Shown here piece by piece: positions 44,753-53,611 of a stretch of 64,000 nucleotides of DNA. The stretch spans positions 4,526,001-4,590,000 of the forward strand of contig OZ257136.1 in the NCBI GenBank assembly GCA_965278995.1, in the 5' to 3' direction. The notes under the pieces are model-generated. The model did not search any database and was not told the DNA's origin. It saw only the letters and a list, made by a program, of their open reading frames with translations. Position 1 is the first letter of the stretch. Every line of letters starts with the position of its first letter. Both the position numbers and the translations under genes were made by a program. The DNA is from JADJYF01 sp965278995 (GTDB lineage Bacteria > Pseudomonadota > Gammaproteobacteria > Ga0077536).

Positions 44753-45823
44753 ATGACTGTCGAGCGCCATGCTGAAACGCAATGGCCGACGTGCGTTGAT
44801 GAAGTCCTGAGCCACTATCTTGTCACCGCCGCGAGCGTCACGGAGATAACTCAAGGCCTGGTGAATCTGACCTACGCGGTGCAGAGCACGGGCGGCGAAC
44901 GCTATGCCCTGCAGCGCCTGCATGCGGTGTTCACGGCCGAGGTCAACGTCAATATCGCGCACGTCACGGCTCATCTGGCTGTTAAAGGTCTGTGTACGCC
45001 AACATTGATCCCGACTGCCGGCGGTGAACTGGCCGTGTTGCGCGGCGCCGAAATCTGGCGCCTGATGACCTGGGTGGATGGTCGCGCTTACGATGCTCTG
45101 CAGAATACCGAGCAGGCAGCGGCCGCTGCCGGTCTGCTCGCCCACTTTCATCTGGCGCTGACGGATTACGCTGGCCCACTCGCCGTCTCGCGCCCTCCAA
45201 CACATGATTTTGTGCGTCACCGAGCGCGCCTCACCACGATGCTGGCGACCCATAAGGCGCATCACCTGTATGCCGCAGTTCGTGCTGCGACTGTCGAACT
45301 CGACGCATATCACGCGGTGTTGCCTCGCGCTCAACCCACGCTCCCACGCGTCGTTCATGGTGATCCGAAAATATCGAATGTGCTGTTCGACGCCGATGGC
45401 CGCGAGGCGCTGGCGCTGATCGATCTGGATACGCTGGCACGCATGCCGCTCGCGCTCGAACTCGGCGATGCATTGCGATCGTGGTGCAATCCACACGGCG
45501 AAGATGCGCCCGACGCGACGTTCGACCTGGCGTATTTCGACGCTGCACTGGCCGGTTATGCAGCAGTTGCACGCGTTTTCGTGACGCCGGATGAAATCCG
45601 CGCATTGGTGCCTGCCACGCTCGAGATCCACCTCGAGCTCGCGGCGCGTTTTCTCGCCGATGCGCTCGACGAAACCTATTTCGGCTGGGATGCGCGGCGC
45701 TACGCGAGCCGCGGTGCGCACAATCTCGCCCGCGCTCGTGGCCAGCTCTATGCTGCCCGGTCGCTGGGTGCGCAAACGGATGAGGCCGATGCGCTCGTGC
45801 GTCGGCATTTCGCCGTTCGCTGA
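44753..45823 (+). CDS. Phosphotransferase family protein (APH / hexosamine-kinase-like)
   Basis: 356 residues from the ATG at 44753 with AAGGAG 6 nt upstream. An APH/choline-kinase fold: N-lobe GLVNLTYAVQSTGGERYALQRLHAVFTAEV, catalytic VVHGDPKISNVLFD (HGDxxxxN, about res 200-208) and LIDLDT metal site. The N-lobe resembles the NahK-like N-acetylhexosamine 1-kinases (GLVNxTY). The substrate is not fixed by sequence. It is followed by the dimethylformamidase-like genes, 71 bp away, possibly unrelated. Confidence 0.82.
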   Translation: MTVERHAETQWPTCVDEVLSHYLVTAASVTEITQGLVNLTYAVQSTGGERYALQRLHAVFTAEVNVNIAHVTAHLAVKGLCTPTLIPTAGGELAVLRGAEIWRLMTWVDGRAYDALQNTEQAAAAAGLLAHFHLALTDYAGPLAVSRPPTHDFVRHRARLTTMLATHKAHHLYAAVRAATVELDAYHAVLPRAQPTLPRVVHGDPKISNVLFDADGREALALIDLDTLARMPLALELGDALRSWCNPHGEDAPDATFDLAYFDAALAGYAAVARVFVTPDEIRALVPATLEIHLELAARFLADALDETYFGWDARRYASRGAHNLARARGQLYAARSLGAQTDEADALVRRHFAVR

Positions 45824-45893
45824 CGGCGCCAGTCATGCGCGTCTTGGAGCGGCTCGATATACTGGGCGCTTCCTATCCTATCGAGATCGACGA

Positions 45894-46244
45894 ATGAGCA
45901 CAGCGATCCAGAATGCCGACAAGCAGGCCATTGTCTACGAGCAGTTCAACGAAGCGATGAAACAGAGCATCCGCGCGCTCATTACCGAAGATCTGATCGA
46001 CGAGTATCGCCGCCAACCGCTCGGCCAGCACAGCGATGGATTGGAGCGCGTGCTGAATTTCTTTCGCCGCCCGCCGCGCTACGGGCTCTATGCCCGGGTG
46101 GCGTGCCGCGAATTCCAGGTGATTCGCCTGCCGATCACGCCCGGGGCACCACCAATGCTGGTCGATGAGACGGTCTATACCGATGAGTCCGCCGCACAGC
46201 ACGCGGTGTTTCTGTGCCATGTCGCCGACCTGATGCGTGCGTGA
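45894..46244 (+). CDS. N,N-dimethylformamidase-like small (alpha) subunit
   Basis: 116 residues from the ATG at 45894. The helical sequence (EQFNEAMKQSIRALITEDLIDEYRRQ, SDGLERVLNFFRRPPRYGLYARV) and close linkage (10 bp) to the large subunit match the arrangement of DmfA1 (132 aa) and DmfA2 in the N,N-dimethylformamidase of Paracoccus and Alcaligenes. The alpha subunit caps the large subunit in that enzyme. My call rests mainly on size and context; the sequence match is by general look. A longer frame upstream overlaps the previous gene. Confidence 0.65.
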   Translation: MSTAIQNADKQAIVYEQFNEAMKQSIRALITEDLIDEYRRQPLGQHSDGLERVLNFFRRPPRYGLYARVACREFQVIRLPITPGAPPMLVDETVYTDESAAQHAVFLCHVADLMRA

Positions 46245-46254
46245 GGGAGCAGCC

Positions 46255-48519
46255 ATGATCAGCACCTATATCACCGGCTATTGCGATCGCATCAGCGTCA
46301 AGCCGGGCGACACGCTCAATTTCATGACCAGCGCCGAAGGCGTGAGCAGCGCTGACGTACAGCTTGTCCGCCTTATCCATGGTGACGAAGCGCAGGGTGG
46401 CCCCGGCTTCGTTGAACGCGAAGTGGCGAGCGATATGCCGAAATCGATCGCGCTCGAACATCGAACCGTGCAGACCGGCAGTTATGTCGTCGTCGACGAT
46501 CCCGGTCATCGTCTGTTGCCGGCCGGCAGTTTCACCGTGTATGCCTTTATCTGGCCGACCACGCCGCGCCGCCGTCGACAGGGTCTGATCACCCAGTATG
46601 CCGAGCATGAGCGCCGCGGTTATTCGCTCGGCATCAACGAAGCCGGCGAACTCGCATTCTGGGCAGGTAACGGCGAGGACGTCGCCGAAGTTGCCAGCGG
46701 TCGACCCTTGATGGCGAAAATCTGGTATTTCGTCGCCGCCAGCTACGACGCACAGACTCGACGTGTGCGGATCGTTCAACAGGCACACATCAATCCCTAC
46801 AACAGTCTGCTGGCGCCGATACTGCCGATAGATTACGACGCCACGCACGAAGACCATTTCACGGTCCGGCCGCAGAGCGCCGGACGCCCGCTCCTGTTTG
46901 CCGGCTGGCATGCGGTGAACGACAACGGCGAGAGCTGTGTCCGCGGTTCGTATAACGGCAAGATTGATCGTTGCGGTGTGATAGCTCGTGCGCTCCATGC
47001 CACTGAGCTGGCTGCGCTCGCTGCCGCTCCAGGCGCTGTTGCCGACAGCGTGGCGAACTGGGATACCAGCGCTGGGTACAGCGCCGATGGTATCGGTGAC
47101 ATCGTCATCGACAGCGGGCCGCAACATCTGCATGGCCGCGGTGTGAACCGGCCGGTGCGGGCGATGACCGGCTACAACTGGCGCGGCAAAGACGATTGCT
47201 TCCGCCTCGATCCGGGGCAATACGGTGGCATTTATTTCAACGACGATGCCATTACAGATTGCCGCTGGCCAGCCAGTTTCAGCTGGCGCGTGCCGGCAGA
47301 CCTGAAAAGTGGTGTCCATGCGGCGCGCCTGCGCGCGGGGACGGTCGAGGATCACATCACGTTTTTTGTACGCCCGACGACGGCGCAGGCCAAAGTTGCA
47401 ATGTTGATGCCGACGGCCAGTTACCTGGCCTATGCCAACGAACGCATGGCGTTGGAAGGGCCAGGGTGCGAAGCCGTCACCGGTCATACGCTGGTTTTCC
47501 ACGACGACGATTTTCTGCTTGCGGCGCATCCCGAATTCGGCGGGTCGTCTTACGATCATCACAGCGATGGCGCCGGCGTCTGCCATACGTCCTACCGCCG
47601 ACCGGTGTTCGGCATGCGGCCGCGCCATCGCATGGCAGCGACCGGCGTGCCCTGGCAATTTGCCGCAGACCTGTCGATCATCTGGTGGCTGGAGCAGTGC
47701 GGGCATGATTTCGACGTCATCACGGACGAGGATCTCGACCGCGAGGGCGTCAGTCTGCTCAGCCCTTACAAGGTCGTTCTGAACGGTACGCACTCCGAGT
47801 ATTACTCCGAGCGGATGATGGATGCGACGGATGCGTATCTGGCCGAGGGTGGGCGGGTGATGTACCTCGGCGCCAACGGCTATTACTGGGTGGTCGGATT
47901 CCGCAGCGACGAGCCGTGGTGCATGGAAATCCGCAAGCTGAATGCCGGCTCGCGGGCCTGGCAGGCCGCGCCCGGCGAGTATTACCTCGCCAGTACCGGC
48001 GAGAAAAGCGGCATCTGGCGCGATCGCGGCCGCGCGCCGCAGAAGGCGATGGGGGTCGGCTTTACCAGCGAGGGCATGGATCAGTGCCTGCCGTATCGAC
48101 GTCTTCCCGACAGCCATGATCCTGCCGTTGCTTTCGTGATGGACGGCGTGGGCGACACCTTCGGTAATGACGGGCTCGCGCTTGGCGGCGCTGCCGGTCT
48201 GGAACTCGATCGCTACGAACGGGCCTGGGGCACGCCCCCCGGAACCTGGCTGCTGGCGACGTCTTTCGGCTTCTCCGACAACTATCCGCATGTCGGCGAA
48301 GAAGTCATGTTCAACTACCCCGGCCTGGGCGGCAGTCAGGATTTTCAGGTCCGCGCCGACGTAACCCTGTTCAAGACGCGGAAAGGCGGCGCCGTGTTTT
48401 CCACTGGCTCGATTGCCTGGGGTCAGGCGCTACCCTGGAACAACGGGCACAACGACATCGCCCGCATCACCCTGAATGTGCTCAACGCGTTTGTCGGCGA
48501 GGGCGATATCGGCGCCTGA
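46255..48519 (+). CDS. N,N-dimethylformamidase-like large (beta) subunit
   Basis: 754 residues from the ATG at 46255 (GGGAG upstream). The N-terminal half has a lectin-like beta domain (IWYFVAASYDAQTRRVRIVQ), then the family's iron region. The known 2-Tyr-1-carboxylate centre of Paracoccus enzyme (Y399, Y440, E521) appears to be kept: Y393 (YLAYANERM), Y433 (SSYDHHSDG) and E515 (GTHSEYYS). The Y-to-E distance, 122 residues, is the same as in Paracoccus. The reaction there is hydrolysis of N,N-dimethylformamide to dimethylamine and formate. The true substrate here may be another small amide. Confidence 0.82.
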   Translation: MISTYITGYCDRISVKPGDTLNFMTSAEGVSSADVQLVRLIHGDEAQGGPGFVEREVASDMPKSIALEHRTVQTGSYVVVDDPGHRLLPAGSFTVYAFIWPTTPRRRRQGLITQYAEHERRGYSLGINEAGELAFWAGNGEDVAEVASGRPLMAKIWYFVAASYDAQTRRVRIVQQAHINPYNSLLAPILPIDYDATHEDHFTVRPQSAGRPLLFAGWHAVNDNGESCVRGSYNGKIDRCGVIARALHATELAALAAAPGAVADSVANWDTSAGYSADGIGDIVIDSGPQHLHGRGVNRPVRAMTGYNWRGKDDCFRLDPGQYGGIYFNDDAITDCRWPASFSWRVPADLKSGVHAARLRAGTVEDHITFFVRPTTAQAKVAMLMPTASYLAYANERMALEGPGCEAVTGHTLVFHDDDFLLAAHPEFGGSSYDHHSDGAGVCHTSYRRPVFGMRPRHRMAATGVPWQFAADLSIIWWLEQCGHDFDVITDEDLDREGVSLLSPYKVVLNGTHSEYYSERMMDATDAYLAEGGRVMYLGANGYYWVVGFRSDEPWCMEIRKLNAGSRAWQAAPGEYYLASTGEKSGIWRDRGRAPQKAMGVGFTSEGMDQCLPYRRLPDSHDPAVAFVMDGVGDTFGNDGLALGGAAGLELDRYERAWGTPPGTWLLATSFGFSDNYPHVGEEVMFNYPGLGGSQDFQVRADVTLFKTRKGGAVFSTGSIAWGQALPWNNGHNDIARITLNVLNAFVGEGDIGA

Positions 48520-48830
48520 GTGCTCGCATTGACCGGCCTTGGCCCTCGACTACGGCTGCTAGCTGCCTTGGCACTGGCCGCCCCAGCCGTGCCGTGCTAC
48601 TGTGCCAGCAGGGGAGTAGAACGAATATAAAGTGCCCAATCTCACCTGGCTGAGCTTGCCCTTTTCGAAGACGTCGACATCTCCTGCCCCGGACCCGCAC
48701 TGACGCGGCGTCCGACCCTGACCCGTGGTGCTAAGTCACGGGAGCATACAGTTCCGGTGCGTTCGCTACCGTCAGACGGTAGGCCGTCGCCCGTAGCGAG
48801 CCAAATCGACCCGCCCAATGGAGGTTTTGC
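48520..48830 (+). other. 311-bp non-coding leader with hairpins
   Basis: No supported gene. Two perfect hairpins: CCCGTG/CACGGG (48722-48742, 9-nt loop) and CTACCGT-CAG-ACGGTAG (48766-48782), both 50-100 nt upstream of the gene at 48831. TATAAA near 48627-48632 is a possible -10. It matches no riboswitch or small RNA I know. Confidence 0.45.
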
Positions 48831-49118
48831 ATGAGCGCCGTGATTAAACCAAACGCCTCTCTCAAAGTTGAAGCTCCGATAGACACGCGCCCGCCGATCT
48901 ATTTCGTCACCAAGCTCGAAAAATGCAAGCTGGACCATGGCGGTCCTACCGGCTACCGCTATGTCATCGAAGGGGGCTATGCCCCGATCACCGGTTTTCA
49001 TACCGGCAGCAAGGAACACGTTCTGACGCACGCCTCGGCACTGGCCAAGGAAATGAACGCGCGTCGCGGCGTCAAAGGCACCAAGCACATCGTCATCGGC
49101 AAGCCGAAGCACGTCTGA
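48831..49118 (+). CDS. Hypothetical protein (95 aa)
   Basis: I do not recognise the family. The sequence has a basic C-terminal part (NARRGVKGTKHIVIGKPKHV) and a core PIYFVTKLEKCKLDHGGPTGYRYVIEGGYAPITGFHTGSKEHV that looks beta-rich. A good GGAGG precedes the ATG at 7 nt. A structured-looking leader lies upstream and a REP-like pair directly follows. Possibly a small nucleic-acid-binding protein (speculative). Confidence 0.68.
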   Translation: MSAVIKPNASLKVEAPIDTRPPIYFVTKLEKCKLDHGGPTGYRYVIEGGYAPITGFHTGSKEHVLTHASALAKEMNARRGVKGTKHIVIGKPKHV

Positions 49119-49123
49119 AGTTT

Positions 49124-49187
49124 GCAGCCTGTCGGACTCAGGCCGAATCGACAGCCTGGTCACAATTCCCTAAGTCCGACAGGCTGC
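49124..49187. repeat. REP-like repeat pair, inverted, short spacer
   Basis: GCAGCCTGTCGGACTCAGGC (49124-49143) and CCTAAGTCCGACAGGCTGC (49169-49187) are inverted copies 25 nt apart, so the RNA could form a ~19-bp hairpin with one mismatch. It sits between the converging genes at 49118 and 49190 and may end both transcripts. Confidence 0.8.
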
Positions 49188-49189
49188 TG

Positions 49190-50128
49190 TCACTTGGTGG
49201 TGCGGCCGGCCTCCGAGCCGCCGCGCACGACGCTGGTCGCGACAGCAATCATCGAACTGATGTCGGCCAGATTGGCGGGCACGATCAAGGTGCCCTTCGC
49301 ATCGCGAGCGAGTTGACCGAACTCGCGCACATACTGCTCGGCAACGCGCAACTGCATCGCCTCGGCACCGCCTTCTCCGCTCAGCGCCAAACCGACCTGG
49401 CGTAAACCTTCGGCGGTCGCGGTCGCTATCGCCATAATCGCGCTTGCCTGGCCTTCAGCTTCGTTGATCTGCTGCTGCTTGTTCGCCTCGGATGCCTTGA
49501 TCACGCGCTGCTTGTCGCCTTCAGCCTGATTGATGGCGGCATCGCGCTCGCCTTCCGACGCGAGGATTACAGCGCGCTTTTCACGTTCCGCGCGCATCTG
49601 TTTCTCCATCGCGGTAAGGACATCCTGCGGCGGGTTGATGTTGCGAATTTCATAACGCAACACTTTGACACCCCACGGTTCGGAGGCCTTGTCGAGCTCG
49701 GCGACGACATTGGCATTGATGGTCGCGCGCTCTTCAAAAGTACGATCGAGATCGATCTTGCCGATCTCGCTGCGCAGCGTGGTCTGAGCGAGCTGGATCA
49801 GCGCAAAGCGGTAATTGGTGATGCCGTAAGACGCGTTGCTGGCATTCAACACCTGCATGTAGAGCACGCCGTCAACGCCGACCTGCACATTATCCTTGGT
49901 GATGCAGATCTGCTCCGGGATATCGAGCGCCTCCTCCTTCAGATTGTGCTTGTAAGCGATGCGTTCGACGAACGGAACCAGCACGTGAAAGCCGGCCTGC
50001 AGCGTACGGCTGTACCGGCCGAGGTTCTCGATGACGAACGCGCTTTGCTGCGGCACGATGGTTGCCGTCTTTGCCAGCACGATAATGACCAGTACGGCGA
50101 TCATCAGCACGACATACAGCGTTTCCAT
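49190..50128 (-). CDS. qmcA: SPFH-family membrane protein QmcA (paraslipin)
   Basis: 312 residues: an N-terminal anchor (METLYVVLMIAVLVIIVLAK), the SPFH/band-7 domain (TIVPQQSAFVIENLGRYSRTLQAGFHVLVPFVERIAYKHNLKEEALDIPEQICITKDNV-type block) and a long helical tail rich in EAEGQASA. Inner-membrane microdomain protein; in E. coli qmcA lies with an NfeD-like gene. Here the NfeD gene is 71 bp upstream on the same strand. The conserved NP-linked ALIQLAQTTLRSEIGKIDLD is present. Confidence 0.93.
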   Translation of the reverse strand: METLYVVLMIAVLVIIVLAKTATIVPQQSAFVIENLGRYSRTLQAGFHVLVPFVERIAYKHNLKEEALDIPEQICITKDNVQVGVDGVLYMQVLNASNASYGITNYRFALIQLAQTTLRSEIGKIDLDRTFEERATINANVVAELDKASEPWGVKVLRYEIRNINPPQDVLTAMEKQMRAEREKRAVILASEGERDAAINQAEGDKQRVIKASEANKQQQINEAEGQASAIMAIATATAEGLRQVGLALSGEGGAEAMQLRVAEQYVREFGQLARDAKGTLIVPANLADISSMIAVATSVVRGGSEAGRTTK

Positions 50129-50199
50129 GGTGAACTCCTCGGTAGTGGACAGGCAGCGAGTTATCTATCGAGAGCAGCGTCGCCCGCAGTGTGGCGGGC

Positions 50200-50643
50200 T
50201 CAGGGGCGTGCAGCGTGACGCAGATGCAGGGTGAGACCCGCGACTTCGGCGACTTCAGCCTGGGCGCCCGCAGCCAGCACTTCGCTGTCGATATTCCGCG
50301 CGGTCCAGGTCGAACCGCGGTAGTCGACGCGACAGCTTGCACCGGGTGCGAGTGCTTCCGGTACACGGATACTGGCGCCGATAGACAATGGGGTATCGAC
50401 GATGCCGTCGGCACCACGAAAGCGGCGATAGACCCGTTCGCGAAAAGCGACCATACAGGCGACAGCGAGAGCGGCGAAGGTAAGCCATTGCGCCCAGTCA
50501 GGCAGCACGACGCCGAGTGCACCGATGAACCCGACAGCCAGCGCGGCAGCGCCGAGGAAAACCAGATAGAACTGTGCGCTCACGCCGAACATTTCGGCAC
50601 CGAATAGAACGGTTCCCGTGATTACCCAACCCCACCACGGCAT
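50200..50643 (-). CDS. NfeD-like membrane protein
   Basis: 147 residues with three to four hydrophobic segments (WGWVITGTVLFGAEMF, LVFLGAAALAVGFIGALGVVLP, WLTFAALAVACMV) and a C-terminal OB-like domain (SIRVPEALAPGASCRVDYRGSTWTARNIDSEVLAAG). This short NfeD form pairs with the stomatin-like QmcA and is thought to assist its assembly. It precedes qmcA on the same strand. Confidence 0.88.
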   Translation of the reverse strand: MPWWGWVITGTVLFGAEMFGVSAQFYLVFLGAAALAVGFIGALGVVLPDWAQWLTFAALAVACMVAFRERVYRRFRGADGIVDTPLSIGASIRVPEALAPGASCRVDYRGSTWTARNIDSEVLAAGAQAEVAEVAGLTLHLRHAARP

Positions 50644-50753
50644 CGCAGCATACTCCCACCGGCTTGGCGCCTGACGTGGTTCAGTGTAGCACTGCCGCCC
50701 TGAACGGGGATCGCAGTCGCCGGGGCGCGCAACCAGCGAACCGGCAGCTTATT

Positions 50754-53300
50754 TCAGGCGGCAGCCGATTCCGCTTCGAGTTTGTCGATCAACGCGCCCA
50801 GCGCGCGGTCGAGTAGCGGGTCGGATTCAGCGCGGATAATGCTGGCATTCGCCAGCTGAAATTCGCGCGCGAGTTCGATCATCGTCAGCTCCTGCATTTT
50901 CTCGCCATGCAGATCGGTGAAGAGGTAGCGCCCGGAGGTCGGACTGATCCAGGTGAAGCGACCACGGATGCGCAGGCCGTCGGCCGTTTCGAATTCAACC
51001 CAGTCGCCCAGATCGAGCGTGGTCACCAGCTCGACGTATGTCTCGATGCCAGCGTCACTGTCTATCGGCTCCGGGAGGACGGTCTCGGCTTCCATTGCCG
51101 AGAAGTCGAAATCCAGCTCGACAGGTTCGACGCCTTTGCGCTCGAACAGGCGTGCCAACCCCTGACGTATGAACTCCTCGCTGGCGGGGTCAATTTCGAC
51201 CGTGCGATCGGCGGCCTCGGTTTGCTCGCCACTGGTTTCGACAGGCGACTCGGATCTGGCCAGTTTGCGTGCGGCAATGCTCGATTCTTCAATCTGTTTG
51301 ATCGAGACGACATGCACGCTTGCCAGCATGCTCAGGAAACGCGAACAATCGACTGGCGCCATCTCGAGCGTGCGCATGCCGCCTTTGATGATCTTGAGCA
51401 ATGCCGGCAGACGTGAACTGAGTGCTTTGCGATCTTCCGGGGTTGCTTTGGATTGCACTGACCAGACCAGTTCGTCGACAGCACCGAGCTGGGTCCGCCA
51501 TTCATCGCTGTCGAGACCGGCCTCGACGTGCGTGATGATCAGCAACTGGCGCCAGTAGTCAAACAGGAACTGCATGACGAATTCGCGCACCTCGCCGCCG
51601 CGCGTGCGCGCGTGCAATGCTTCGTCGACAGCGAGTTTGGCGAGTACCAGTCGCTCGCGCGTATGCAGTGACCGGGAAGAAGCGTCGGCGCGTTCGTTGG
51701 CAGCGGCGTTCTCCCGTTCCATGAACGTGGTGAAATCGTCCAGCACCGTGCTGAACAGTCCGACATCGTCATCGAAATCATTAACTATCTGCAGAACGAC
51801 TTCTTCAATCTTGGCGTACAGAATGTCCGAGCGTTGCAGGCCTTCGTGCCAGCCGACAGCGGCACTGCCGAGTGCATCGAGCAGGCGGCGCGCCGGATGA
51901 CTCTTCTTCGAGAACACGTTCTTGTCGAGGATCGCAACTTTCAGCACCGGGATCTGCAGTCGTCCAATCAGGGCTTTAAGTGCATCCGGAATGCTGGCAT
52001 CCCCGAGGATGTAGTCAAACAGCAGCGAGACGATTTCCAGCGTGAGATCCTGCGTTGGCGCCATCTGGCCGACCACGCCGGATTCGCGCAGACCGCGCAG
52101 CATATTGAACGTACCGGAACGGACGCCGCTGGCCTCGAAAGCGCCGTTGAATGAGCCATCGCCGCTGCTCGTACCACGATTGATCAACCCGTCGGTCCCG
52201 CTGCCGCCGCCACTGACCAGATCATGGCCCATACCATTGCTAAGGCCATGCCCGCCACGCTGCAACGATGTGAGAGCCTCGACCAGCAGCGGCACCGACA
52301 TATAGTCCGCACCGTGACCGGCACTGTTGCCGCCACCACCGGCAAATCCGCCTGGACCTGCTCCGCCGTCGAGGATGGGAAATCCGTTGGTCGCGTATCC
52401 ACCCATCGCCCCGGCGCCATTGCTGCCGTAAGCACCGTGGCGGGCGCCGTTGCCAAGACCGACGATACTGGGCCCGCCGCCACCTGCACCGCTGTTGCCA
52501 TGACCTTGGCCATGACCGCCGGCGTTTTGCATCAGTGACTGCAATGTTGAAAAGACGTCGTCGCCGGCCGCCTCGACCGAGTCCTGGCCAGATTCAATGA
52601 TCACGCGCGTGCGCCGCGCTGGCGCCGCGCGCTCGGCCTGTGCTGACAGCATCGGAAGAATGTCGCCCTGAACCAGTCGACGGTTGAGTTCCACATACAA
52701 TTGCTGTAGCCCGAAGCTCGCCAGCTTGTCGAATAATTTGTACAGGGTCAGCTTCACTTCGACATTGGCATCCAGACGCTGGCAGGCGCGCTTCAGCGCT
52801 TCGCCGATAGCGCGCGGGCCCAGCGGGTTGCTGGCGTCGTCGAGTTCGGGTGCTTTGAACAATACGCCGAGTCGTTTCTCGAGCGCGAAAATCTCCTGGC
52901 TGCAGCGAGTCCGCATGCTGTCCACGAATTGATTGACGGCGAGGTTCTCTTCGACTTCGTCAAGACCGACCAGGGTCAGTTCACCGGACAATACCGAGAC
53001 CCCGCGACGCGCCGGTGTTCTGGCGAGATCGATGGCGTCGGCATAACCCCGGTTGAAATTGTCGAGAAACGCAGTCTCGATATCCTGGCGTTTGAGACGC
53101 AGTTCGCGCATCGCGTCAAAAAAAAGATTTTGGCGCATCGAGCTGCCGGCTGTATTGGCCAGATTGAACAGGACGTCATCGCTTTGGGTCAGCACGTCGG
53201 CAAGCAGGGTCGGCAATCGTTCCTGGGCGAGACGCAGGCAGCTGTCGAGCAGCTCGCGCGAACGGGTCGGAATTATCGGAGTAATGGTTGCTGTTGCCAT
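50754..53300 (-). CDS. DUF1631 family protein with glycine-rich insert
   Basis: 848 residues from the ATG at 53300. DUF1631 core in the N-terminal third (RSRELLDSCLRLAQERLPTLLADVL, FFDAMRELRLKRQDIETAFLDNF) and later (LIGRLQIPVLKVAILDKNVFSKKSHPARRLLDALGSA). Between them lies a Gly/His/Asn-rich low-complexity region at about res 258-355 (GGHGQGHGNSGAGGGG and similar). The C-terminus (LDLGDWVEFETADGLRIRGRFTWISP...GRYLFTDLHGEKM) looks like a PilZ-type barrel. Role unknown; DUF1631 genes are common in gammaproteobacteria. A longer frame to 53387 is less likely. Two Crp-like sites lie upstream. Confidence 0.87.
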   Translation of the reverse strand: MATATITPIIPTRSRELLDSCLRLAQERLPTLLADVLTQSDDVLFNLANTAGSSMRQNLFFDAMRELRLKRQDIETAFLDNFNRGYADAIDLARTPARRGVSVLSGELTLVGLDEVEENLAVNQFVDSMRTRCSQEIFALEKRLGVLFKAPELDDASNPLGPRAIGEALKRACQRLDANVEVKLTLYKLFDKLASFGLQQLYVELNRRLVQGDILPMLSAQAERAAPARRTRVIIESGQDSVEAAGDDVFSTLQSLMQNAGGHGQGHGNSGAGGGGPSIVGLGNGARHGAYGSNGAGAMGGYATNGFPILDGGAGPGGFAGGGGNSAGHGADYMSVPLLVEALTSLQRGGHGLSNGMGHDLVSGGGSGTDGLINRGTSSGDGSFNGAFEASGVRSGTFNMLRGLRESGVVGQMAPTQDLTLEIVSLLFDYILGDASIPDALKALIGRLQIPVLKVAILDKNVFSKKSHPARRLLDALGSAAVGWHEGLQRSDILYAKIEEVVLQIVNDFDDDVGLFSTVLDDFTTFMERENAAANERADASSRSLHTRERLVLAKLAVDEALHARTRGGEVREFVMQFLFDYWRQLLIITHVEAGLDSDEWRTQLGAVDELVWSVQSKATPEDRKALSSRLPALLKIIKGGMRTLEMAPVDCSRFLSMLASVHVVSIKQIEESSIAARKLARSESPVETSGEQTEAADRTVEIDPASEEFIRQGLARLFERKGVEPVELDFDFSAMEAETVLPEPIDSDAGIETYVELVTTLDLGDWVEFETADGLRIRGRFTWISPTSGRYLFTDLHGEKMQELTMIELAREFQLANASIIRAESDPLLDRALGALIDKLEAESAAA

Positions 53301-53391
53301 GATCGCTATCCCCCGAGATGGTCCTCGGTGACTCATGTATCGTCGCCATGGCGCCGTTTGTGAAGAAACGTTTCGCCTCGATTGCAACGAC

Positions 53392-53407
53392 TGTGAACTC
53401 AGTCACC
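53392..53407. promoter_or_regulatory. Candidate Crp-binding site (proximal)
   Basis: TGTGA-ACTCAG-TCACC matches the consensus TGTGA-N6-TCACA at 9 of 10 positions. It is centred about 100 bp before the start codon of the DUF1631 gene. Confidence 0.45.
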
Positions 53408-53529
53408 TGCATGGCGAACACGATGTGACGCAGGTGGCAATGCACAGGGCCCGGGCCGGGGCTCGGGGCGGCCGACCTGGCGCCGAATGCGCCCGTAACT
53501 CTGGGTTAGCGGCAGACGCAGCGGGAACT

Positions 53530-53545
53530 TGTGCTATTGGTCACA
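53530..53545. promoter_or_regulatory. Candidate Crp-binding site (distal)
   Basis: On the minus strand TGTGA-CCAATA-GCACA matches the Crp consensus at 9 of 10 positions. It is about 238 bp before the DUF1631 start codon. The rest of 53301-53608 is GC-rich and shows no gene. Confidence 0.45.
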
Positions 53546-53575
53546 ATTTGCCGGCACGGCCGCAGGCGCAGCGGC

Positions 53576-53611
53576 CCGCAGTAGATTCAGCCTGTGTCCG
53601 ACCGGCTGCTA
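53576..53611. repeat. REP-like repeat, full 36-bp unit
   Basis: Differs from the unit at 41298-41333 at only 3 of 36 bases. It overlaps the stop codon of the patatin gene (53609-53611), read on the minus strand. Confidence 0.8.

Noticed and set aside
46135..48291. 718-residue minus-strand open frame opposite the dimethylformamidase-like gene
   Set aside because: A shadow of the real gene: composition is odd and no start signal or family motif is seen, whereas the plus strand encodes a recognisable enzyme.
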